Source of the DNA: Cryoendolithus antarcticus
Taxonomy: Eukaryota; Ascomycota; Dothideomycetes; Cladosporiales; Cladosporiaceae
Length of the DNA stretch: 64,000 nt
Reading direction: 5' to 3'
Assembly (NCBI GenBank): GCA_002077065.1
Contig: NAJO01000008.1
Coordinates: forward strand, 930,001 to 994,000
Of this stretch, positions 1 to 9,716 are shown piece by piece. Under the pieces are notes generated by a model. That model was not told where the DNA came from, made no database searches, and saw only the letters and a program-made list of their open reading frames with translations. Position numbers and translations under genes: made by a program. Each line of letters starts with the position of its first letter. The first letter of the stretch is position 1.

Positions 1-48
1 AGAATGATCGTGTGAGCCCCGTTGCCCACTTCTCTGCACTGCACAGAC

Positions 49-1974
49 CTACTCCGCACCTTCCTCCACCTGCTCGTAGAAGAGCAAGTACACCTCCCTC
101 TGCATCCCCAGCACATCGCTCGTCTTGCTCTCCTTGATTTTATCGTCACTGATCCGCCACCATCTCTGCTGTACCTTTCGTTTCCTCCCGAGACTCAAAG
201 CCTTCGCAGCCACGCTCTCCCGCCTGCTAACAGGCCGCGCCGCAGCAGCCTCCCTGTCAGCTGGAGGCTCAGGTAAGCCAGGTGTGGGTATAGCGTCTAG
301 GGGTATACTGGGTGGAGGTCCTCGGCGCGAAGGGTCAAGGGAGAGGCGATGCAGGGAGTGTGACGAGGTCGTTGAGTTGGTGTTCGTGGAGGTCTGCTCA
401 AGAGTCGTAGGAGAGGTTGCGTTGGCCGATAATCGAGGACTAGGCGTAGCAGAGATCCTCGGACTCGCTGTCGGGCTACCCTGTATGCTGTAGATGCCCC
501 CTTTGCCCATGTTGGTGGGTGTGGAGTACGGCGGACTCAGCCATTGCCGTCGGAACGTCTCGTAGTGTCCGCTGTTGTGGCCGCCCTTATGCGTCACAAC
601 GGACATGAGTCGGTAGGTCTTTCGATCGAGCAGGCCGCCTAGAGGGAGTGTTTCGGGGAACGCGACCTTGGAGATGTTCTTTGAAGAGTTCGTTTGCCGG
701 TCCCAGACTGAGCGGCTCAGATGGATTGCGAGGACGCGCGGGAAGGAGGCGATGCGTGTGTGCCGCGTTATACGACGTTTGGGCGTTGTCGTCGAGTCAG
801 GGAGTTTGAGATCTTTGGGTGGAGCCTCGGGGTCTGTGGACAGCGTGTGCTCCAACACCCGCCTCTCTTCCTCCAGCCTGGCGCGCTCTGTGGTCGAGGG
901 CTGTCTATTCAGCTGCCGCGCATTTAGCTGCAGAGCGTATTCCAGCCGACAGCGATCGCAGCTGTAGTCGTCTATATGCTCCACCTTGAGCATGCCGTCG
1001 AAGCAATCGTTCAGACTTGTCGAAGTCTTCTCGTTCGGAACATTCAGCGTCAGGGTCACGAAGGAGGAGACAGAAGGCTTGGGCTTGAAGTGGCAGTGTG
1101 TGCATTCGACTTGTGATTCGAGCTTGCCTTCTAGAGGGAAGACGATCGGCTCGGTGTCCAGTTCCTTTTCTGGGATATCTGCGCCGGAGTCTACGCGATC
1201 GGACTCGGATTCGAGGGTCGAACTTGCTTCGGTGGGTGAGTCGTGTGCTGAGTCTCTGGGTCCGTTCACCGAGATCTGTAGTCTCGGCGCCTTGATCGTC
1301 TCCTCGGAAGCCTCCATCGTGCCTGCCGCAGGCTGATGCTCCGCCGCCGGCTGCACCTGCCCTGACTCCACGCCCTCGGTTCTCCGCCTAGCCTTCTTCC
1401 TCATCCTCACTCTTCGCCCCGCACTATGCTCATCCGCCAGCCTCTCCATAACAATCTGCAAGAACTCCTGCGCATCCTGCTGATACCTGCTGACCCTCGT
1501 CCGGAAAGCCTCCTCCACCACCCGGACAAAGCTTTGTGCAGAGATGGTCTTCTTGTAAATCGGCCGCTCATTCAACGCATCCAGCACATCCTTCAAACCG
1601 GCTGTGATCAAGCCTCTCTGCAAGCCCAGCAATTTCCACTCCGGCACCTGCACCCCATCCTTCTTCTCTCCCTTCTCGAGCGCGGCCGTCAGATCCTCAT
1701 ACAACGCTGCGCCGTCCAATTGTCGCCAGTGCATTTCCCTGATGAGGTAGAGACGAAGTTCTGGGAGGCCTGCAAGCGATTGCAAGACGGAATTGATGAA
1801 GCAGTCGTTTGCGGGGTTGGAGAGACCGACCACGCCTTTCTTCCGCCCGCTACGCGAGCTGTTGGCGGCTTCATCGTCGAAGAAGTATGTTGGACCGAAG
1901 ACGTAGACGAGCGTTGCTGCTGCCAGGGATGCGCCGGCTGCATAGGCAGCGACTGTGAGAGGCCGTTCGGGCAT
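49..1974 (-). CDS. Membrane-anchored ubiquitin-specific protease (USP30/Ubp16-like)
   Basis: A peptidase C19 deubiquitinase of 641 residues with no intron needed. The N-terminus has a hydrophobic segment at about residues 8-27, followed by the cysteine box GLSNPANDCFINS with the nucleophile at Cys58. The histidine box GGHNSGHYETF lies near residue 470. Between them are two CxxC pairs (CTHC and CDRC) of the zinc-finger type found in USPs. A membrane anchor before the cysteine box is the layout of human USP30 and yeast Ubp16, which sit on the mitochondrial outer membrane, so removal of ubiquitin from mitochondrial surface proteins is the inferred role. The cysteine box departs from the usual GNTCF (ANDCF here). 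A low-complexity Ser/Thr/Pro insert separates the histidine box from the C-terminal YLLFYEQ strand. The start is an ATG at the first Met of the open frame. Family is secure; the mitochondrial location is inferred. Confidence 0.88.
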   Translation of the reverse strand: MPERPLTVAAYAAGASLAAATLVYVFGPTYFFDDEAANSSRSGRKKGVVGLSNPANDCFINSVLQSLAGLPELRLYLIREMHWRQLDGAALYEDLTAALEKGEKKDGVQVPEWKLLGLQRGLITAGLKDVLDALNERPIYKKTISAQSFVRVVEEAFRTRVSRYQQDAQEFLQIVMERLADEHSAGRRVRMRKKARRRTEGVESGQVQPAAEHQPAAGTMEASEETIKAPRLQISVNGPRDSAHDSPTEASSTLESESDRVDSGADIPEKELDTEPIVFPLEGKLESQVECTHCHFKPKPSVSSFVTLTLNVPNEKTSTSLNDCFDGMLKVEHIDDYSCDRCRLEYALQLNARQLNRQPSTTERARLEEERRVLEHTLSTDPEAPPKDLKLPDSTTTPKRRITRHTRIASFPRVLAIHLSRSVWDRQTNSSKNISKVAFPETLPLGGLLDRKTYRLMSVVTHKGGHNSGHYETFRRQWLSPPYSTPTNMGKGGIYSIQGSPTASPRISATPSPRLSANATSPTTLEQTSTNTNSTTSSHSLHRLSLDPSRRGPPPSIPLDAIPTPGLPEPPADREAAAARPVSRRESVAAKALSLGRKRKVQQRWWRISDDKIKESKTSDVLGMQREVYLLFYEQVEEGAE

Positions 1975-2279
1975 TGCTGTGAGATCCTGGTCGAGCTTGG
2001 GTGGTGCAGGGTCGCTTCAGCCAGCGCTGCTCGTGCAGTGACGGATAGATCGTTGCGCCATGATGCTGGGTTGCTGTATGCTTAGCTTGCTCAACCAGTG
2101 ATGTGCTATGTCATGCCCAGGCGCTGCGCATCATTAGAATGCTCGGCTAAAGGTGGGACAGTCCATTGGCATCGCATTCGATGTCGCATTGATGACTCGC
2201 GTGCAGCTTCACCGAGGCCCCGATGAGATGATATGAGTTGGACATGATTGCATCAGATTATTCACTACGTATCATAGCC
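1975..2279. other. Intergenic region between divergent genes
   Basis: Shared upstream region of the USP gene (minus) and the bL9m gene (plus). I see no gene and no clear regulatory motif. An in-frame ATG at 2244 could extend bL9m by 12 residues. Confidence 0.5.
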
Positions 2280-3238
2280 ATGTCGCTCCCATTCCGATCC
2301 AGAACGATACCACAGTGCTCAGCCTGCATCCGCAGCTATGCCTTCGCCGCCTTCGACGAGCTTCACATCGCCAATACAGGCATCGGGCAACAGGTTAGGA
2401 GATCGTCGAAGAAGAAGGCGATCGTCGCAACCACAGTGCCCGTAAGGCTGCTGAAGGGTGTCAAGAGCTTCGGGCGGAAAGGTACAAGTTTCACCCAAGC
2501 CAATGCATCGAACACATCGCTAATGACGATACAGGCGCCATAGTCCCTGTCTCTTTCGGCCGCATGCGCAACGAATGGTTCCCCCGCCGCATAGCCGAAT
2601 ACATGACCCTCCCTGAACAGCGTGCCCTCCGCCTAAAGAACACAACCTTCGAGCGAGACTTCCAGTACGGCGCCGAGGAAGACCTGCCTACCCTGACATC
2701 TACCTCCGCCCAATCCCTCGCCTCGACAGTAGGCATCCCAACCCAACCCTTCATCCGCCGCACCCCTGAGCTCGAGCGCCTCAGCCCAGAGCGAAGCATG
2801 CAACTCATCGAGATCTTCGTCCCGCAACGACTAGACTTCTACCGCCAGCCCATACCCGCTGAGCCTGAACCGGCCGCCCCAAAACGCGCAACCCCCTCAA
2901 TCGGCACAGGCATAGCAGCCGAGCTCTTCGCTGCCCGCGCCCAAGCAGAAGAAGCTTCCAAACCCGTCAAGCCCGCCGCAGCGCAAGCCATCTACGGCAG
3001 CGTGAGCACGCAGAATGTGCTTGATGCTGTGAAAGCTGCTCTCGCGACGAACGATGAGAGTGCGAGGGTGGGATTGGTGGAGGAGGATGTGCGGTTTATT
3101 GCTGGGCCGGAGGTTGTGGGGGTCGAGGAGGCGGGGAGGGTGGTGAAGCACGTGGGGGATTTCACGGTGGAGATTAGGGTCAGAGGGGGTGAGGAGGGGG
3201 TGAAGAGGCATGTGAGGGTCAATGCTCAGGAGGTGTGA
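2280..3238 (+). CDS. Mitochondrial large-subunit ribosomal protein bL9m
   Basis: Two exons, 2280-2481 and 2535-3238, around a 53-nt intron (GTACAA donor, ACAG acceptor) that splits a glycine codon. The spliced protein has 301 residues. The conserved bacterial-L9 N-terminus is rebuilt only across the junction: VPVRLLKGVKSFGRKG joins AIVPVSFGRMRNEWFP, matching the L9 signature (LL.DV...GRKG.iv.V..GY.RN). The first 25 residues are rich in Arg, Ser and hydrophobic residues and lack acids, as expected for a mitochondrial presequence, so ATG 2280 is preferred over ATG 2244. The C-terminal half is fungal-specific. The product is expected in the mitoribosome (yeast counterpart Mrpl50). Confidence 0.8.
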
Positions 3239-3643
3239 GGATGTGGCAGCATCCATGGAGGGAAGCGCTCAACGATGATGCGCTGTGAAGCAATATGAGC
3301 GAAACTCCTGCTTCGCTCCGAGTTTCTCGTGCACAGGCATCGCTCAAATAGAGAGTCTGGGACCACTGTGTCGCCTAGCGGAGAGGTTCGCTCGCTCACC
3401 GGAACGAGGCGCAAGCATTCGATGTCGACAAAGCATCACGCTATGAAGCGGAGAATCCATTGAGATACTTGCAAGCGCCCCAATGCGTCATGGCACAGTA
3501 GAGCGCAAATGTAGAAAAGTGCCATCAAGGCAGCTGTACACTTAGATACATGCATAAACACGGACATATTACCAAGCAAACTCGTCCCGCAGCCCAGTTC
3601 CAGCCCGCACCGCTTCATCATTACACATTCACTCCTCGCCTGT
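3239..3643. other. Intergenic region between convergent genes
   Basis: Contains the 3' flanks of bL9m and the CFEM gene. Only short unsupported frames are present, and no repeat was noticed. Confidence 0.5.
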
Positions 3644-5632
3644 CTAACAAAGCAACATCGCCGCGAAAGCAGCCACGGCACCGCCGATGATCCCAGTCCG
3701 CACGCCCTGCGCCCCGCCGGTGTAAGGCACGATCGGCGACGAACTCGCGCTCGGCTGCGCCGCCGCAACACTAGTCCCGAACCCACTGGTCGGATAACTA
3801 ATAACCACCGCCGTACTGGTCGTAGTGCCCTGTACCGGCGCCGCAGTCGCCGCAGCTGTCGTCGTAGCCATAGTCGTCGTGTACGCGGGGACCGCACTCG
3901 GACTCCCCGCCGCCAGGCCAACGCTCATAGTCGTCATCGCACCCGGGACGGTGATGGTGGAGGTGATGAACTGCACTTGCGGGACTGTGATGGTGGTTTG
4001 GAGGAGAGTTGTGGTGCTGGAGGAGGGGATCGTGAAGCCGAGGGACTCGCCGGTTGTGTAGGTGCAAGGGATTGTTATGGTGGAGCTGTAGGTTAGGGTT
4101 GTGATGAGGGTTGTGGTGCTGGTGGTGTCTGGGACGGAGGAGACGGCGGGAGTAGTGGAGGTAGTGCAGGTGTCTGTTGGGGCCATTGGGGTGGTGGCGG
4201 TGATGGGGCTGACTTCTGTGCTGGATGTGCCGGGGGCATAGGCTGGAGGAGGCGCGGAAGTTGTTGCAGCGGCGCTGCTGGTCTCTACGGCCGCCGACGT
4301 AGTGACGGGAGCGGCCTCAGAGCTCGAAGGCGGGTATGTCGAAGCTGGCACACCCGTTGGCGTGACACTTGACGGGCACGCAGTGATGATCGCCGGGTTC
4401 TCCGGCACATACGGCGCGCAAATTCCCTGCAGGTAGGAGGCAGCTGCTTGCGTCTCGCTGTCAGCACCAGACCACGACTCAATACAGCCCATGACATTGC
4501 TGATGAAGCCGCTATCCTTGCAGTAGCATGTGTAGTCTGAGTTGTCCGTGCATCCGGTCTGCCAGATCCACGTGTTCAAGCACTTGGGCAGGAGGTCTGG
4601 ACAGCTGGGGGTGGAGGTCGGAGTGGCGGGGATGACGGAGCTTGAGCTGTTGGTGACGGGAGAGGCGATCGAAGAGGTGGGCGTCGAGGTGCCATACGTG
4701 GAGACGACGATGCCTTCTGTTGAGGAAGAGGCGGAAGTCGTCTCTGGGCTGACACTGCTCTCTGTTGATGTGGTCTCAGCGGTGCTGCTGTTTGCATAAG
4801 TCGAGTACGCTGGGATCGTAAGCGTCGGGGTGCTCGAAGTGACCGGGATGGTCTCCGTGCTGGCAGTGACAGGTGAAGTCTCCGTACTGGAGGTGACTTC
4901 AGTGCTAGTCGTCGTCTCGGTGCTTGAGGCCGAAGTTGTGGCGACAGTGATAGTGGAGCTCAAGATCGACGTCACACTGACACTGGTAGTGGTCACCTCG
5001 GCCGAAGTCGCGGATGTGCTTGCGATAGTTGCAGTACTGTACGCCGGGACGGTGCTGGACGCGGTTTCACAGTTGAAGCCAATGGAGTGGATGCCGATAG
5101 AGCAAGACTCCCCGTTCTTCTCACCAGAGTCGCCGCCCTTGGGATGGAATGTCACGTTGGTGGCACCACCGCACTGGTCGTTCTTGATGATGTTGCCGCC
5201 AGACTGGCACGCATGAGTCATCTTGCAGGTGCTGCCGTCAGGCATCCCGTAGTGGCACTCCACGTCGGTATCGTAGTTCGAGGAGATCTGGTAAGTATCG
5301 ATAGACATCTGAGACTGACCCTCGCATGAGATGGATGGCTTCTGGTTGAGTTGTCCGGAGATGCACTTCGATTGGAAAGTGCGTTTGCTTAGAACATCCC
5401 TCTTGTTTGGCGAGTCGCCGCATGTAAAGCCGGAGAACTTGTTGCTGCCGTAGGATTCGAATGCCCCGTTATTGAGGCTAGACCAGTCATAGCCGCTAGA
5501 CTGAGGAGTGGAACACTGATTGTCGGTGTTCGCTGGGTTGGAGTATCTGCTCGCATCGAGCTGCCAGCCCGTAGCTGCGACACGCTGGGCAGCCAGACCC
5601 GCTGTGAAGAATACTGCCGTGGTATAATGCAT
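3644..5632 (-). CDS. Secreted GPI-anchored CFEM-domain cell-wall protein
   Basis: A 662-residue intronless protein. Residues 1-20 form a signal peptide ending in AATG. Residues 21-190 are a Cys-rich extracellular domain (motifs SGYDWSSL, FSGFTCG, GIHSIGFNC) with KR dipeptides that could be Kex2 sites. A long Ser/Thr-rich stalk follows. The segment starting CPDLLPKC holds eight cysteines in CFEM order, with the D-Y-T-C-Y-C core that carries the haem-binding Asp in characterised CFEM proteins. A second Ser/Thr stalk leads to a hydrophobic C-terminus (GIIGGAVAAFAAMLLC) typical of a GPI signal. It is therefore expected on the cell wall or outer membrane leaflet. CFEM proteins act in haem and iron capture, adhesion or virulence; which applies here cannot be read from sequence. 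The Ser/Thr tracts are heavily biased, so length may vary between strains. Confidence 0.85.
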   Translation of the reverse strand: MHYTTAVFFTAGLAAQRVAATGWQLDASRYSNPANTDNQCSTPQSSGYDWSSLNNGAFESYGSNKFSGFTCGDSPNKRDVLSKRTFQSKCISGQLNQKPSISCEGQSQMSIDTYQISSNYDTDVECHYGMPDGSTCKMTHACQSGGNIIKNDQCGGATNVTFHPKGGDSGEKNGESCSIGIHSIGFNCETASSTVPAYSTATIASTSATSAEVTTTSVSVTSILSSTITVATTSASSTETTTSTEVTSSTETSPVTASTETIPVTSSTPTLTIPAYSTYANSSTAETTSTESSVSPETTSASSSTEGIVVSTYGTSTPTSSIASPVTNSSSSVIPATPTSTPSCPDLLPKCLNTWIWQTGCTDNSDYTCYCKDSGFISNVMGCIESWSGADSETQAAASYLQGICAPYVPENPAIITACPSSVTPTGVPASTYPPSSSEAAPVTTSAAVETSSAAATTSAPPPAYAPGTSSTEVSPITATTPMAPTDTCTTSTTPAVSSVPDTTSTTTLITTLTYSSTITIPCTYTTGESLGFTIPSSSTTTLLQTTITVPQVQFITSTITVPGAMTTMSVGLAAGSPSAVPAYTTTMATTTAAATAAPVQGTTTSTAVVISYPTSGFGTSVAAAQPSASSSPIVPYTGGAQGVRTGIIGGAVAAFAAMLLC

Positions 5633-6956
5633 GTTGAAAGCAGTGTTGGTCGAACGAGTGTGGATTTGACGAATTGAAAGCGAGTGAAGCTATCAAGGAA
5701 AGAACGAGCAAGAAGGGCCAGTCCGACTACGAGAAATGTACAGAGAAAACGAGAGAGACAGAGGGAGCGGGCATACCTTGATCAAAACATGTAGTGACAT
5801 ACCTATGCACCATGTCCTGCCTGTGTTTCACGGCGCTGAACTTGGTCATAAAGAAGCGGGTTGGGTCGACCAGTCAACCGTCAACTTGCACACGGCGTGT
5901 TCTCCAAATAGGGATGAGAGTCAATGTTTGGTCGTGGCCTTGTTTCAGGTCCAGGTCATGGTGATGGTAGCAGAGTCAGACAGAAGCTTGGTTGATGCCT
6001 CTTTCAGGAGATCTCATGGCACGCATGGCTGGGGGCTGATCTCCGAGGCCGCCTTCATCAGTTGCCAAATGTCGCGGGGATCTGTTTGGCGCACTTCGGC
6101 CCACGAATGCATCCTGAACTTCTGTCATTCAGCACTTCAGACCTGGTCGTCCCCGCGCTAATGCAGGTACATCTTGCGAAACGCATCAGCGCTTCGCCTC
6201 GACCACTCTGCGTTTCAAAACACGCAAACCCGACGTAGGATCAACCAACGCTTGCTTGCAACTCCCATCGATCGGGTCGCTGTAAGCCTGCCGAATTCGC
6301 GCTCCACTGCGCGCTGCATCCGACTGGTCAGTCGACGACAGTCAACTCGCCCTGCGCTCACCACGCGACGCGTAGAGAGCCTGAAGACCGACTGCAGCTC
6401 ATCCACTTTCCAGTTGTACACATATTGCAGCAATACACCGCTGCGCTATAAGGACCCGCCCTGACAGCACACTGAGCTCAATTGCAACCCTCTTACCGCC
6501 TTCGCCTTCCTGCGACCGCCACCAGTGCACCGGCGATAGGCCGCATGCGGCTCACAGAGCAAAACGATAGCGTGTTTAGCAACGTCGCCAGCACTGCTCG
6601 TGCACAAACATTGTCATCGTTCAATTCTTGACCACATGATACGAACGACTGAGCATCAGGACTATCGTTTCACTAGTCGCTATTGACTGAACTTGCAAAG
6701 TTCGGTACCGTTCATCAGCCGACGATTGAGCAAACGATCACGTCTGGTGCTGCCAGTGTCACTGCAATCGACCGTAAAGCCCTCTCAAAAGCGGTGGGAA
6801 CGCGCCGTGCACGGAGAGACAGACCTCGTGTAGTCTGTGAAATGTGACCTCTGCCCCGAGTGCTACGCACTACGTGTCGGTAGGTGAAATTCCTTTGCTG
6901 TCTAGAGAACAGAGCAAACTGTAATCTCAATCAAACTCACCCAGCCAAGTGCCATC
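5633..6956. other. 1.3-kb intergenic region (divergent promoters)
   Basis: Upstream of both the CFEM gene (minus) and the asteroid-like gene (plus). Open frames of 96 and 141 codons occur but show no recognisable protein or splice pattern, so I do not call them. No repeat or RNA gene seen. Confidence 0.5.
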
Positions 6957-8686
6957 ATGGGCATTCCGGGCCTTACTACTCGACTCTCTGGGCGAGGCAG
7001 TGTTACTACAATGGCATACCCCACCAAGACTCTCCCTTTGTCGCCTACGCACCAGTTGCGACTTCCTGATGCACTGATCATCGATGGACCCGGTCTGGCG
7101 TACTATGTGTACAAAGCAATGCAGACATCGGCCGTGCCAGGAAGCAGCATTTTGTCCTCGCCTGAGTATCAAGCCTGTGGTGATAGGACCGTTGTTTTTC
7201 TCGACGACATGGAAAGGGCAGGCATGCGCGTGTAGGTTCCGGCATCACGCGAACGATGGATAGTAAGCTGACGATACTGTACAGGGAGGTCATATACTTT
7301 GATGGCGTATTGCCGAGCCATAAGTTGGAGACGAGGCTTTCCAGAACGCAGCGGCATGTAGACCAGCTGCGGAAAGCTCTACTGAGCAGTGTGAAGGATG
7401 CTCGGCTGCCAGATGCGCCCTTCCTAGTACCCTCTGCGATTGGGGCCCTGCTAGAAAGCAAGTACGCTAGTCGTGTACGGGTTGTGCCGGCGGAAGCGGA
7501 CGACTGTTGCGCACTACATGCTCGGAGTCTCGATGCCAAGGGCGTCAGTCGACCCACGATTCTGACTAATGACTCCGACATGTTTGTACTCGACTGCGGC
7601 AAATCCACGCAGATCATGCTGTTGGCTAGCCTCACGCGTAAGACTACAGCTGCAGGCTTCCAGTACAGTGGCGAGGCGTATCGCCCTCGGGAAATTGCGC
7701 GTTCTGCTGGTCTGTGTGATCTCAAACAAGCAGCTTACTACATGGAACTCGACCGCAATCTGACGTTCGACGCTGCAGTCGCGAAGCTCAGGCGACTGGG
7801 AGGCAAAAAGCCAGACGGGTACGCTTCATTTCTTGAAAAGTTTGAGATGTCTGTCGTAGACATGAGCCATTTGTCGCCTGCAGTCGTTGCGTGTCTGCAG
7901 CGCATGGACCCTCGAGTAGCCGAAGTGGCTCATCAAGCCCTGCTGCCCGATACGCGAGGCGAGCTTCTGATCATTAACGCTTTCCTGCCACTGCTGCACG
8001 AAGATGCTACAAGGTTCTCCGTCTGGAAGGTCGGTCACGACATCCGCAATCTGGCATACCGCATAGTGGTCTCGCAGGGATCGAGTAAATGCTCCGTGCA
8101 TGAGCATACTCGGAGAGGTGCAGGTGTTGGATACAGTGCTTACGCACTGACAGCACACTGGACCCAGGAAGTGTCGGAAGTACTGGCTTGGCTCGTCACA
8201 AGTATGCCGCAAGCGCCATCAGGAGCGTCTCTCGCGCAGCGATGGCATTACATTGGCACTGTAATGGCTTTGCAATTTTACAACGAGTACTATACCGAGC
8301 CCATGACGTACGCGCGGGTGCTTAAAGTGCTGATGCACGGTGAGCCTGATGACTGGCTCGACGCGCACATTGCGGCTATGGTGCAAGCTGCTCTCTATTC
8401 TTTTAGAATGTTGCAGCAGTTGTTGAATCTTCACGACGCTCAACGTGGCGTCAGTGGAGACTCGGCGCGCCTGCACGATCTATTAAACGATATGCCCGGT
8501 ATAGCTGGACTGTTCACGCGTAGTGACGCAAATACCGTGTCCATGTGGGAGGCTATTGCTGAAACTCTAGCACTCAGTGATGAGACATTGGAAAGTTCGG
8601 GAAGTGAAGACACGAACGACTCAGACGATGATGCGGAAGATGTGAGACCGATGGGTAGCAATCCTTTCAGCATGCTGCCTCGGTGA
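6957..8686 (+). CDS. Asteroid-like XPG/FEN-family protein
   Basis: Two exons, 6957-7231 and 7285-8686, with a 53-nt intron (GTAGGT donor, CTGAC branch, ACAG acceptor) that splits a Val codon. The spliced protein has 558 residues. It begins MGIPGLTTRL, the usual opening of the XPG/asteroid N-terminal nuclease domain in which the N-terminal Gly caps the active site. IIDGPGLAYYVY and VVFLDDMERAGMR fit the first acidic motifs, and VVPAEADDCCALHA with ILTNDSDMFVLDCG fits the XPG-I region (EAD and DSD). The remaining C-terminus is helical and fungal-variable, ending in an acidic Ser/Asp/Glu tail. Asteroid proteins are PIN-like nucleases of largely unknown function, so no substrate is proposed. Confidence 0.82.
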
Positions 8687-9146
8687 TGTCCTAGCTATCA
8701 AGCCGCTCAGTGGGCTTCCCCTTCACAGTCCGCAATGAGAACGGGCTCCGTACGATCTCGCAGCCTCGCCGCAGCCTCGGCTTCGACATGAGGAGACCTT
8801 GTTCTCTCGACTCGCTCTATGGCCGAGCCTTCCGGCACAAGGCACACGCAACGCCAGACCATCATCGGGCTCGACGAGTCGCTGATCCCGGTCTAGGAGC
8901 CACTATGGGACTCTCGAGCCATCCGCAGCTTCGTGCTCTGAATGCAGTCCATGGCACATTTTGACGGGCGACAACATCATACCCTGGCTGGGAGCGTGAG
9001 CTCACAGCTTCTTGCCTTCGCCAACGCAAGGCAGAACGGTGGTAAATGGTGTACCCTTGAATGCTTCGTCGAGAACTTGTGCGCGGAAAGGTCGAATGGA
9101 ATCCGCTACAGAAGCTGGTTTGATGGGGTTATAGCCTCTTCCGACT
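8687..9146. other. Intergenic region between convergent genes
   Basis: The 3' flanks of the asteroid-like gene and of the small Cys-rich gene. Nothing further recognised. Confidence 0.5.
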
Positions 9147-9716
9147 TCACCCACCGAACATGCCTCTCGCCATGCCGAAACTCTTGCGCCAGCTGCGACT
9201 GCTGGTAATGCCTGGACGTTGGCTTCTGAGATTGACTACGCTCGACCTGTCTGGACCATCATCTCGAGGGGAGCCAGGGTAGTATCTCGAAGCGCTCGGT
9301 AACAGCTCGTGCGGCGGCATGGTCAGATACATAGTGAGCCTCTCGTTTCGATCGCGATCCATCTGGCCACGTGTACTGGCTACCGTACTTGTGCGGCTCA
9401 GCGACAAAGACCCAAGAGAACCGGCGCTGTCGCTACGCTGCTGTCGTGTCAGGCCCAGAACAGGCGACGCCGGTGTCGACGCGATCGATGAGCTGGACGA
9501 AGCGGTGCTGCCGAAGAGACGATGAGTAGTGTCACGAGTGGTTTGCTCGGACGTTGAGTTGCACCAAGGACATGAGTCCATGCGTCGCTCCCAGCCTTCT
9601 AGGCGTAGCTTGGCAGGGCAGTTGGCGAGGTTGTGGTCGTCTTTACAGGGCTTGATGAGCTCATACCAGCGATGAGCGCAGTCTTGAGTCGAGACGTTGA
9701 GGCCAGCGACGCACAT
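9147..9716 (-). CDS. Small fungal protein with N-terminal Cys/His-rich motif, function unknown
   Basis: A single-exon frame of 189 residues from an ATG. The first 55 residues have regularly placed Cys and His (MC, DCAHRWYEL, PCKDD, NCPAKL, SCPWC), a pattern that could bind zinc and that I associate with short uncharacterised Pezizomycotina proteins. From residue 56 on it is Ser/Thr/Arg-rich and probably disordered, with tracts such as SSSSSIAS and SLGSLSLS. No enzyme motif, signal peptide or membrane segment is seen. The HRWYEL..C core argues for a real gene over a chance frame, but an additional 5' exon cannot be excluded. Confidence 0.6.
   Translation of the reverse strand: MCVAGLNVSTQDCAHRWYELIKPCKDDHNLANCPAKLRLEGWERRMDSCPWCNSTSEQTTRDTTHRLFGSTASSSSSIASTPASPVLGLTRQQRSDSAGSLGSLSLSRTSTVASTRGQMDRDRNERLTMYLTMPPHELLPSASRYYPGSPRDDGPDRSSVVNLRSQRPGITSSRSWRKSFGMARGMFGG

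Noticed and set aside
5736..6161. 141-codon frame upstream of the CFEM gene
   Set aside because: No domain or splice pattern; it lies in a divergent promoter region.
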